From an uncultured Acidimicrobiales bacterium (lineage in GTDB: Bacteria > Actinomycetota > Acidimicrobiia > Acidimicrobiales > SZUA-35): a stretch of 11,131 nt of DNA. A program made the translations under genes and the position numbers. Positions 6,113-11,131 of the stretch are shown here, piece by piece (within the stretch, counting starts at the first letter, position 1; each line of letters begins with the position of its first letter). The notes under the pieces were generated by a model. It did no database searches and had not been told where the DNA came from. It saw only the letters and a program-made list of their open reading frames with translations. Location: NCBI GenBank assembly GCA_938028175.1, contig CALJAE010000177.1:1-11131 (forward strand), in the 5' to 3' direction.

Positions 6113-8827
6113 CTAAACCGCTCCGGGGCGACCGTGACACTGCTTAAACTTTTTACCACTCTCACATGGGCACAGTGCGTTACGTGGCGTCGCCGCCCAC
6201 TCATCTTTAATATATGGCTGAGCTGCTTGTGCATCACCATTGGTCGTAGCGTTGTCGGAAGAAGTTTCCGTTGTCTCAATTATCTCTTCAGGCTCTTTAG
6301 GTTTGGAATCAACTTCTTCTACCTCTTGGGTAGCTTCTGCCTTTGCATCTGGATCCTCGGTACCGAGCACTTCCACCTTCATTAAATACTTGATGTATTC
6401 GACATTGATACTCGAAACCATGCCGCTGAAGAGCTCAAAGCCTTCTCGTTGCCATTCGACAAGTGGATCTCTTTGCCCAAGGGCCCTGAGTCCAATTCCC
6501 TCTCGAAGTTGCGCCATATCTGTTAGGTGGTCACGCCAACGAGTGTCAAGTAGTTGAAGCATGACTTCACGCTCTACTCTGGCAAAAAGCTCTTCACCAA
6601 TTGCCTCTTTGCGTTCCTCATACCTCGTACGGCCCTCTTCTACAATCATCGCTTCGACATCTGCGAGTGAGTCTTGTTCCAAGATCTGTTCTTCAGTAAT
6701 GTCACTTACCCAATATTGGCTGAGTTCTAACAATAGAGCTTCGGTATCCCAGGTGTCATCGAGTTCATCAACACAGTTGTTGAACACTACAAAAGCTGCA
6801 ACATCTTCCAACGCAGTCTGAGTATCTTCAGATAGGTCTGCTTGTTGCAAAATCTGATTTCGCCGCTCGTACACCACTTTGCGCTGCTGGTTGTAAACCT
6901 CGTCATACTTAAGAACGTTCTTTCTAGTCTCAGCATGCTTCTGTTCAACAGTATTCTGCGCTCGCTCGACACCTTTAGAAACAACTTTGGCCTCAATTGG
7001 CACATCTTCTGGAAGAGCACGATCCATAACCCAGTTCATTGCCCCAGTCGCGAAAATGCGCATCAAGTCATCTTCAAGTGACAGATAAAATCTACTTTCC
7101 CCAGGATCACCTTGACGTCCCGCACGCCCACGCAGCTGATCGTCGATGCGGCGGGATTCATGACGCTCAGTTCCAAGGACATACAACCCGCCAGCGTCAA
7201 GAACTTTTTGTCCGTCGTCTTCGCAGAGCGGCTCCCAATAAGCGAAACGCTCAGCCAGGTAAGCTTGGCCTTCCTCAGTTTCGAGGTCATGACCTTCCGC
7301 TGCAGCATCTGCTTCAGCTAGCTTCTCTGGGTTTCCACCAAGGATAATATCAACACCACGACCCGCCATATTTGTTGCAACCGTAATTGAGCCAGGCTTG
7401 CCTGCTTGAGCCACAATATCTGCTTCTCTAAAGTGAGCCTTTGCATTTAACACCTCGTGGTTAAGGCCACGCTTGGTCATCATTGAACTAAGCAATTCTG
7501 ACTTTTCAACCGAGGCAGTACCAACCAAAATTGGTTGGCCTTTAGCTCGACGCTCTTCGAGGTCATCGATTAGAGCATTGAACTTAGCCTTCTCACTTTT
7601 GTAGACCAAGTCATCTTGATCGATTCGAGCGATTGGCTTGTTAGTTGGAACCTGGACTACTGCTAGCCCATATGTAGTTTCAAGCTCTGCAGCATCTGCT
7701 AACGCTGTACCAGTCATTCCTGCGAGTTTGTCGTAGAGACGGAAGTAGTTTTGCAAAGTTATAGTCGCAAGGGTTTGTTGCTCGTCTTTGATTTTAACCG
7801 ACTCTTTGGCTTCTACTGCCTGATGTAAACCATCTGACCAACGTCGACCATCCAACACACGCCCAGTGAATTCGTCGACGATCTTGACTTCTCCACCTTG
7901 GACCAAGTAGTCCTTGTCTCGTTTAAATAGTTCTTTAGCTCTGAGGGCTGCCTGTAGTTGGTGGACTAGATCCATCTGCAACCCGTCATAAAGATTGTCA
8001 ACTTCTAAAATCTCTTCAACCTTTGAGATCCCTGAGTCTGTCATTGCTACGATGCGCTTCTCTTCATCAACTTCGTAGTCTGAGTTCTTACTCAGGCGTT
8101 TCGCAACAGTTGCAAACTGTGTGTAAAGCTCGGTCTGGCCACGACGACGGCCACTAATTATTAGCGGAGTACGAGCCTCGTCAATCAGAATAGAGTCGAT
8201 CTCGTCGACGATTGCGAAGTTGTGACCTCGTTGTGTAGAAAGCTCTAAGTCTTTGATCATATTGTCGCGCAGATAATCAAACCCGAACTCATTGTTGGTT
8301 CCATAAGTAATATCAGCTTCATACTGAGCTTTCTTATGAGCCTTATCTTTTTGGCCTGGAACAACTAACCCAACTTCAAGCCCTAGCCAACGATGAACTT
8401 CGCCCATCCACTCAGCATCTCGAGATGCCAAATAGTCGTTCACAGTAATTACGTGGACACCCTTACCTTCGAGGGCATTCAGGTAGACAGGCAGAGTCGA
8501 AACAAGCGTTTTACCTTCTCCCGTTTTCATCTCTGCAACGGAGCCCCAATGAAGAGCTGCCCCGCCCATTAACTGAACGTCGTAATGGCGCTTTTCGATA
8601 ACACGCCACGAGGCTTCACGCATCACGGCGAATGCCTCGAACATGATGTCATCTAAAGAAGCACCGTTATCCATCTTGGTCTTGAATTCGGCCGTCTTGC
8701 CTTGCAGCTCAGCATCGCTAAGAGCTTGCATTTGCGACTCCAAAGCGTTGACTGGTTCAACCACTGTCTGAATGCGCTTCAACCGGCGCCCGTCGCCAGC
8801 TTTGAGAATTTTATCTAATACCTTCAT
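6113..8827 (-). CDS. secA: Preprotein translocase ATPase subunit SecA
   Basis: 904 residues, a complete housekeeping SecA that drives unfolded preproteins through SecYEG at the membrane. Motifs in order: MKTGEGKT Walker A (100-107); GTNNEFGFDYLRDNM (176-190); DEID Walker B (208-211) followed by SILIDEARTPLIISG; the preprotein-crosslinking region; NYFRLYDKLAGMTGTA (360-375); NMAGRGVDI (486-494) of the second helicase domain; a helical scaffold; an acidic low-complexity linker (~835-870); and a C-terminal SEC-C zinc motif with C886, C888, C897 and H898, used for SecB or ribosome contacts. ATG 8827 gives the canonical N-terminus; GGTGG ends 3 nt upstream. First gene of the six-gene unit. The GRGVDI form and overall length fit the SecA1 type of actinobacteria. 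Ends in TAG. Confidence 0.98.
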   Translation of the reverse strand: MKVLDKILKAGDGRRLKRIQTVVEPVNALESQMQALSDAELQGKTAEFKTKMDNGASLDDIMFEAFAVMREASWRVIEKRHYDVQLMGGAALHWGSVAEMKTGEGKTLVSTLPVYLNALEGKGVHVITVNDYLASRDAEWMGEVHRWLGLEVGLVVPGQKDKAHKKAQYEADITYGTNNEFGFDYLRDNMIKDLELSTQRGHNFAIVDEIDSILIDEARTPLIISGRRRGQTELYTQFATVAKRLSKNSDYEVDEEKRIVAMTDSGISKVEEILEVDNLYDGLQMDLVHQLQAALRAKELFKRDKDYLVQGGEVKIVDEFTGRVLDGRRWSDGLHQAVEAKESVKIKDEQQTLATITLQNYFRLYDKLAGMTGTALADAAELETTYGLAVVQVPTNKPIARIDQDDLVYKSEKAKFNALIDDLEERRAKGQPILVGTASVEKSELLSSMMTKRGLNHEVLNAKAHFREADIVAQAGKPGSITVATNMAGRGVDIILGGNPEKLAEADAAAEGHDLETEEGQAYLAERFAYWEPLCEDDGQKVLDAGGLYVLGTERHESRRIDDQLRGRAGRQGDPGESRFYLSLEDDLMRIFATGAMNWVMDRALPEDVPIEAKVVSKGVERAQNTVEQKHAETRKNVLKYDEVYNQQRKVVYERRNQILQQADLSEDTQTALEDVAAFVVFNNCVDELDDTWDTEALLLELSQYWVSDITEEQILEQDSLADVEAMIVEEGRTRYEERKEAIGEELFARVEREVMLQLLDTRWRDHLTDMAQLREGIGLRALGQRDPLVEWQREGFELFSGMVSSINVEYIKYLMKVEVLGTEDPDAKAEATQEVEEVDSKPKEPEEIIETTETSSDNATTNGDAQAAQPYIKDEWAATPRNALCPCESGKKFKQCHGRPGAV

Positions 8828-8926
8828 GCGCCACCAAGCCTACACCCACTAAACACCCATCTAGGCGCTACTAATCCATACACTAGCGGCTTTGCAACAC
8901 GGACTGAAAGGTATTGAGATGAAGAT
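8828..8926 (-). promoter_or_regulatory. secA leader / gap after the DUF4214-zincin gene
   Basis: 99 bp separate the DUF4214/zincin stop from secA. No canonical promoter is convincing: TTGCAA is present on the minus strand but no good -10 follows at 16-18 bp. Read on the minus strand, GCGCC (8868-8864) can pair with GGCGC (8832-8828), which overlaps the GGTGG ribosome-binding site next to the secA ATG. Between them are G-rich direct repeats (GGGTGT twice). A weak, 5-bp Shine-Dalgarno-masking hairpin is possible. No terminator was seen, so read-through from the upstream gene is also possible. Confidence 0.25.
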
Positions 8927-9919
8927 CTAGTTAACGAACAGTCTGGTCATGAGCTGCTCTTGTCGAGCAGTAGGGAAACCGGCTATACGTGACTGGAAAT
9001 GTGGGCTATCTAATTGCATTGCTGCAAACGACTCTGCAAAGTCACCTGCGCCGGTCGATCTATCGTCGGCTCCATTGCCTGGCCACCAAGGCCGGCCCTC
9101 TATTCCCCTGGCAGCTTGCCACTCTTGTCTTTCCGAACTGGTTACTAGGCTGACATCAACAGCGTGCCCCATTTCGTGAGCGATCACATGTTCTAACAAA
9201 GACTGGGACTGTGTAGGGCGAACATACACCTCAATTACCTTGTCCCTCGGATATGTAAGCCCCAAGAAACCTGCCCTCTGAGGCAAGAATCTGATTTCCC
9301 ACGCCGGCAAGTACCTGTCTGCAGCAAAGCCGATCTCATCTAGCGCTGCATAGCCACGACGCTCTTCGTAAGTAAGTGATCTTCGCTCTGCCACTGACCT
9401 GTCATCAAAATCTGGCGGAGTTGTCTCGGTCTTGGCTACATATTCTGGTGACTCAGAAAAGAAAGTCATTAGTTGACCGCGTGTAAATCCCTCGTCGAGA
9501 GTATTGCGCCAGTAACGCAAGCCGCTGTCATCTGGAGTTCGACGCAACACATTACGGTAAAGCAAAGCTACAAACTCATCATCGCTGACTGAACCATATC
9601 GCAATCGGAATTCCTGAGAGTTAGCGAAGAAGCCCGAGATATCTTCGATATGGCTTCCCTGGGTCATGGTTCTGAGCCAATAGCTCAGGCCTGCCTCGTC
9701 TGGTGACCTGTTGAAGTATGCCTGATAAAGACGAGTGATTTGTCCTTCAGCCACAGCATGTGAATGGAACCCAATAGTTTCTGACGCATGTTCGGATGAG
9801 TCACTAAAAACAAACTCATTTGGCACTTGTTCACTGGCTGCGGCACTACTGTGCTCTACAGATCCAAGGGTAAGAATAGTTAGAAGTGTTATCCCAGTTA
9901 GTAGCCGCCCAATCGCCAT
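8927..9919 (-). CDS. Exported DUF4214 protein with C-terminal zincin-like (HEMGH) domain
   Basis: 330 residues. Residues 1-~27 are a signal peptide (GRLLTGITLLTILTLGSVEHSSAAA). Residues ~58-162 hold two DUF4214-type repeats (ITRLYQAYFNRSPDEAGLSYW; FVALLYRNVLRRTPDDSGLRYW), each followed by a FF..S.E segment; such repeats are common in secreted or surface-layer-associated proteins. Residues ~190-330 look like a metallopeptidase: HEMGH at 248-252 supplies two His ligands and the catalytic Glu, WWPG is at 278-281, and GAGDFAESFA (291-300) offers E296 as a candidate third ligand. Similar HE.GH...GDFAE arrangements occur, from memory, in actinobacterial hypotheticals; the substrate is unknown. ATG 9919 gives a proper signal peptide, but only AGGT directly abutting the ATG resembles a ribosome-binding site. 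Ends in TAG. Domain calls are good; proteolytic activity is inferred. Confidence 0.8.
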   Translation of the reverse strand: MAIGRLLTGITLLTILTLGSVEHSSAAASEQVPNEFVFSDSSEHASETIGFHSHAVAEGQITRLYQAYFNRSPDEAGLSYWLRTMTQGSHIEDISGFFANSQEFRLRYGSVSDDEFVALLYRNVLRRTPDDSGLRYWRNTLDEGFTRGQLMTFFSESPEYVAKTETTPPDFDDRSVAERRSLTYEERRGYAALDEIGFAADRYLPAWEIRFLPQRAGFLGLTYPRDKVIEVYVRPTQSQSLLEHVIAHEMGHAVDVSLVTSSERQEWQAARGIEGRPWWPGNGADDRSTGAGDFAESFAAMQLDSPHFQSRIAGFPTARQEQLMTRLFVN

Positions 9920-9948
9920 ACCTACACATTAGAACCCGCTTAGCAGTG

Positions 9949-9954
9949 ATATTA
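9949..9954 (-). promoter_or_regulatory. Possible -10 element for the DUF4214-zincin gene
   Basis: TAATAT on the minus strand lies about 30 nt upstream of ATG 9919, a suitable distance for a short leader. No TTGACA-like -35 hexamer is found at 16-18 bp, so this is a weak call. Confidence 0.2.
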
Positions 9955-9971
9955 CGCGCTCATTGTCGCTA

Positions 9972-9982
9972 AGACCTGGTCT
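9972..9982. promoter_or_regulatory. 11-bp palindrome between divergent genes (possible operator)
   Basis: AGACC-T-GGTCT is a perfect 5-1-5 inverted repeat in the 146-bp gap between the DUF4214-zincin gene and the first lipoprotein gene. It sits just upstream of the -35 region proposed for the lipoprotein. A repeat this short arises by chance fairly often in a gap of this size. Confidence 0.2.
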
Positions 9983-9992
9983 CCTCCAAAAG

Positions 9993-10019
9993 TTGCGTAT
10001 TTTTGTGGCGGTATACAAT
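9993..10019 (+). promoter_or_regulatory. Candidate sigma70-type promoter of the first lipoprotein gene
   Basis: TACAAT at 10014-10019 matches the -10 consensus at five of six bases. TTGCGT at 9993-9998 is a partial -35, with a 15-bp spacer (shorter than the optimal 17). Transcription would start near 10026, giving a leader of about 40 nt before ATG 10066. The -10 is convincing; the -35 is not. Confidence 0.45.
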
Positions 10020-10053
10020 GTAAGAAGGTCAAATATGATCCTAAATAACTATC

Positions 10054-10059
10054 GGTGGG
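10054..10059 (+). promoter_or_regulatory. Ribosome-binding site GGTGGG of the first lipoprotein gene
   Basis: GGTGGG is six bases before ATG 10066 and can pair with the CACC part of the 16S rRNA 3' end. The same GGTGG core precedes secA (8835-8831) and the SpoIID-like gene (475-471), each 3 nt from the ATG, so this variant recurs in the window. Confidence 0.45.
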
Positions 10060-10065
10060 TAAAAA

Positions 10066-10668
10066 ATGGTTAGGAATCAAAAGCTTACGCTAACAGTTGC
10101 AATGGTCGTTCTCGGCATGGTCGGTGCTGCTTGTGGCACTTCAGAACCTGAGGCCTCGAGCACAAGAGATGCCGAGGTAGAACAAGCTACCGATACGAAT
10201 GCATTGAGCCTTGGGATACGGCCATCTGAATCCGAACCTAATAACTTAACTAGGTTTACTCGGTCGGCGCCGTCAACTACGGCCGACACATTTGAGCCAG
10301 TAATTTCTTCAGAAACAGAGACTACGGCTAGCAGACAATCAAGTTCTATCTCCACTAACCCACCAAACGCTCGACAGGCAACGTCTACACCTATTCCAAC
10401 AGTAAGGCGACCAGTGACCACTCCCGTCACCAACCCAGCGCCGCCGAGAGCTACTGAGCGCCCCCCTGAGCAAATCGGGACAAGCGCTCCTCAATCGGCT
10501 CCTACCACTCCAAAAGTATCGCCAGAGGAAACAAGAACAACGATCCCGGAAATCATCACGCCGAATCCTGAGATACCTTATACCGCTCCGTATCAGAATA
10601 TCCCTCCACGAACACGTGTCGTGTGTGGACCCTACAGTTATCAACACCCAGATTGCCTTCCTGGCTAG
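10066..10668 (+). CDS. Thr/Ser/Pro-rich lipoprotein with NALSLGIRP motif (paralogue 1)
   Basis: 200 residues, no recognised family. Residues 1-23 form a lipoprotein signal: MVRNQK, a hydrophobic core (LTLTVAMVVLGMVG) and AAC, with Cys23 as the likely lipidated residue. After an acidic stretch comes DTNALSLGIRPSE (43-55), shared with the next gene. Residues ~58-170 are a Thr/Ser/Pro-rich, low-complexity and probably disordered linker. The C-terminus (~171-200: YTAPYQNIPPRTRVV, CGPYSYQHPDC) is compact, aromatic-rich and has two cysteines (C187, C197) that could form a disulfide. A cell-envelope anchor or stalk presenting a small C-terminal module is one reading, by inference only. ATG 10066 has GGTGGG and a -10 TACAAT upstream. 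Ends in TAG. Long open frames on the opposite strand here have no features of a protein. Confidence 0.75.
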   Translation: MVRNQKLTLTVAMVVLGMVGAACGTSEPEASSTRDAEVEQATDTNALSLGIRPSESEPNNLTRFTRSAPSTTADTFEPVISSETETTASRQSSSISTNPPNARQATSTPIPTVRRPVTTPVTNPAPPRATERPPEQIGTSAPQSAPTTPKVSPEETRTTIPEIITPNPEIPYTAPYQNIPPRTRVVCGPYSYQHPDCLPG

Positions 10669-10692
10669 ATCAACAAAACCCTGTACCTTTTG

Positions 10693-10708
10693 ACCTAGCC
10701 GTCTAGGT
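10693..10708. repeat. Hairpin ACCTAG-CCGT-CTAGGT after the first lipoprotein gene
   Basis: A perfect 6-bp inverted repeat with a 4-nt loop starts 25 nt after the first lipoprotein stop. No T-run follows on the plus strand, so it does not look like a classical intrinsic terminator. On the opposite strand it is followed by CAAAAGG, also not a U-run. It could be an mRNA 3'-end or processing element between the two paralogues, or an operator for the second. Confidence 0.35.
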
Positions 10709-10753
10709 AGTACCACTAGGTGCTGTTTCCCCTCAGCCATTAAGAGTGCTAAC

Positions 10754-10769
10754 CTCTAGATAGGTAGAG
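10754..10769. repeat. Short inverted repeat CTCTA-6 nt-TAGAG upstream of second lipoprotein gene
   Basis: CTCTA at 10754-10758 pairs with TAGAG at 10765-10769 across GATAGG. It lies about 30 nt before ATG 10800, in the likely leader or promoter region of the second lipoprotein gene. Only 5 bp, so weak. No convincing promoter was found in the 131-bp gap; TTGACC at 10690-10695 is a good -35 without a matching -10. Confidence 0.2.
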
Positions 10770-10799
10770 ATTTACATGTTCAGCTGCGGGGTTACCGAC

Positions 10800-11131
10800 A
10801 TGAAACAGATCAAAAATTCGAGAGTTATTACTATTGCTACATCGTTAGTCTTGATGGCCTCTGCATGCGCTGTTGGCGGCAGCGACCAAGCATCAGAAGA
10901 AGTCATCGCCACCGAAACGGAAACAGAACTAACCACAAGTGACGACAACGCACTCAGCCTCGGCTTCCGACCGGAAGCCACACTAGAAGACGAAGACGGC
11001 GATGAAGGTGTTGAAGACGACGACACAACCACAAGCTCGCGAAGCACAACAACCACAAGCTCCCGAAGCACAACACGCCCCGCCACAACCGCAGAACTAA
11101 GATCACCAACAATTGCCGAACGGCAAACCAC
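10800..11131 (+). CDS. Thr/Ser-rich lipoprotein with NALSLGFRP motif (paralogue 2, C-terminus beyond window)
   Basis: Open for 110 codons to the right edge. It starts MKQIKNSR, then a hydrophobic core (VITIATSLVLMA) and SAC, a good lipobox with Cys23. DDNALSLGFRPEA at 48-60 matches the upstream paralogue. It is followed by an acidic patch (EDEDGDEGVEDDD) and a TTTSSRST repeat linker. An in-frame ATG at 10776 would add eight residues (MFSCGVTD); 10800 is preferred because it gives a normal positively charged n-region and has a GGGG stretch about 9 nt upstream. Four of the six NALSLG codons differ from paralogue 1, so the shared motif is kept at protein level. Function unknown; the C-terminal module, if any, is not visible. 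Confidence 0.75.
   Translation, partial: MKQIKNSRVITIATSLVLMASACAVGGSDQASEEVIATETETELTTSDDNALSLGFRPEATLEDEDGDEGVEDDDTTTSSRSTTTTSSRSTTRPATTAELRSPTIAERQT
11025..11072 (+). repeat. Two tandem 24-bp repeats encoding TTTSSRST
   Basis: Units 11025-11048 and 11049-11072 are in frame and differ at one base (TCG versus TCC, both Ser). They lie in the low-complexity linker of the second lipoprotein. The near identity suggests a recent slippage duplication and a linker whose length may vary between strains. Confidence 0.8.

Larger units (their letters stand above)
951..8827 (-). other. Predicted six-gene transcription unit secA-prfB-membrane protein-ku-polymerase-pepA
   Basis: All six genes lie on the minus strand with gaps of 3, 0, 39, 5 and 45 nt. 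No intervening hairpin with a U-run was seen, and several starts depend on the preceding gene for their ribosome-binding site. Co-transcription from a promoter upstream of secA is inferred; an internal promoter in the 39-nt or 45-nt gaps cannot be excluded. The unit mixes export, termination, NHEJ and peptide turnover, so the grouping may reflect constitutive expression more than one pathway. Confidence 0.65.

Noticed and set aside
951..8827. TAG reassigned to an amino acid
   Set aside because: TAG codons fall at the expected ends of SecA, RF2, the polymerase and PepA, and no conserved domain continues past one.
9983..9989. Strong Shine-Dalgarno-like GGAGGAG on the minus strand
   Set aside because: The only nearby ATG is 17 nt away and opens a three-codon frame (Met-Ser-Ala-stop); no leader peptide of substance follows.
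10693..10708. Intrinsic terminator after lipoprotein 1
   Set aside because: The hairpin is perfect but is followed by AGTACCACTAGG, with no U-run.
10339..10740. Open frame of 133 codons on the minus strand across lipoprotein 1
   Set aside because: It is Arg/Ser/Trp-rich, antisense to a well-formed lipoprotein gene with promoter and ribosome-binding site, and shows no protein-family features.
10772..11131. Open frame of 119 codons on the minus strand over lipoprotein 2
   Set aside because: Its Ser/Val runs mirror the Thr/Ser-rich linker and T-depletion of the sense gene; it also ignores the clear lipobox and the motif shared with the paralogue.

Overview
The window reads as a chromosomal segment of an actinobacterium of moderate G+C (roughly 45-50 % by eye, well below typical Streptomyces or Mycobacterium). 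Placement near the Acidimicrobiia is an inference. It rests on actinobacterial-type SecA and RF2, a Ku plus stand-alone LigD-polymerase pair, a SpoIID-type protein with its GHG/GQYGA motif at the N-terminus, and Thr/Ser-rich lipoproteins. No phage, IS element, CRISPR array, tRNA or rRNA gene was seen.

Layout. (i) 1-467, minus: the N-terminal part of an exported SpoIID/LytB-like protein that runs off the left edge and was found by translating the edge. (ii) 468-571: a divergent intergenic region with a 13-bp palindrome. (iii) 572-961, plus: a small winged-helix-like conserved hypothetical whose end overlaps pepA tail to tail. (iv) 951-8827, minus: a compact six-gene unit in the order secA, prfB, membrane protein, ku, LigD-type polymerase, pepA, with gaps of 3, 0, 39, 5 and 45 nt. 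It joins protein export, translation termination, double-strand-break repair and peptide turnover. (v) 8927-9919, minus: an exported DUF4214 protein fused to a zincin-like HEMGH domain. (vi) 9920-10065: a second divergent regulatory region with a good -10 box. (vii) 10066-10668 and 10800-11131 (cut by the right edge), plus: two tandem paralogous lipoproteins. Both have the lipobox Cys at residue 23 and a shared NALSLG(I/F)RP motif followed by a low-complexity linker.

How the genes relate. SecA drives export of the secretory proteins encoded on both sides (SpoIID-like, DUF4214/zincin, lipoproteins). prfB is directly downstream of secA, but ftsE-ftsX, which I recall as its usual actinobacterial followers, are not there; a membrane protein and the NHEJ pair occupy that place. 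No ATP-dependent ligase is in the window, so the repair module needs one from elsewhere.

The least explained items are the tandem NALSLG lipoproteins, the fused DUF4214/zincin protein, the polytopic protein with an intramembrane GHWYL motif, and a marked preference for TAG stop codons (7 of 9 complete genes, no TGA) although RF2 is encoded here. I do not see an obviously new multi-gene defence or biosynthetic system.
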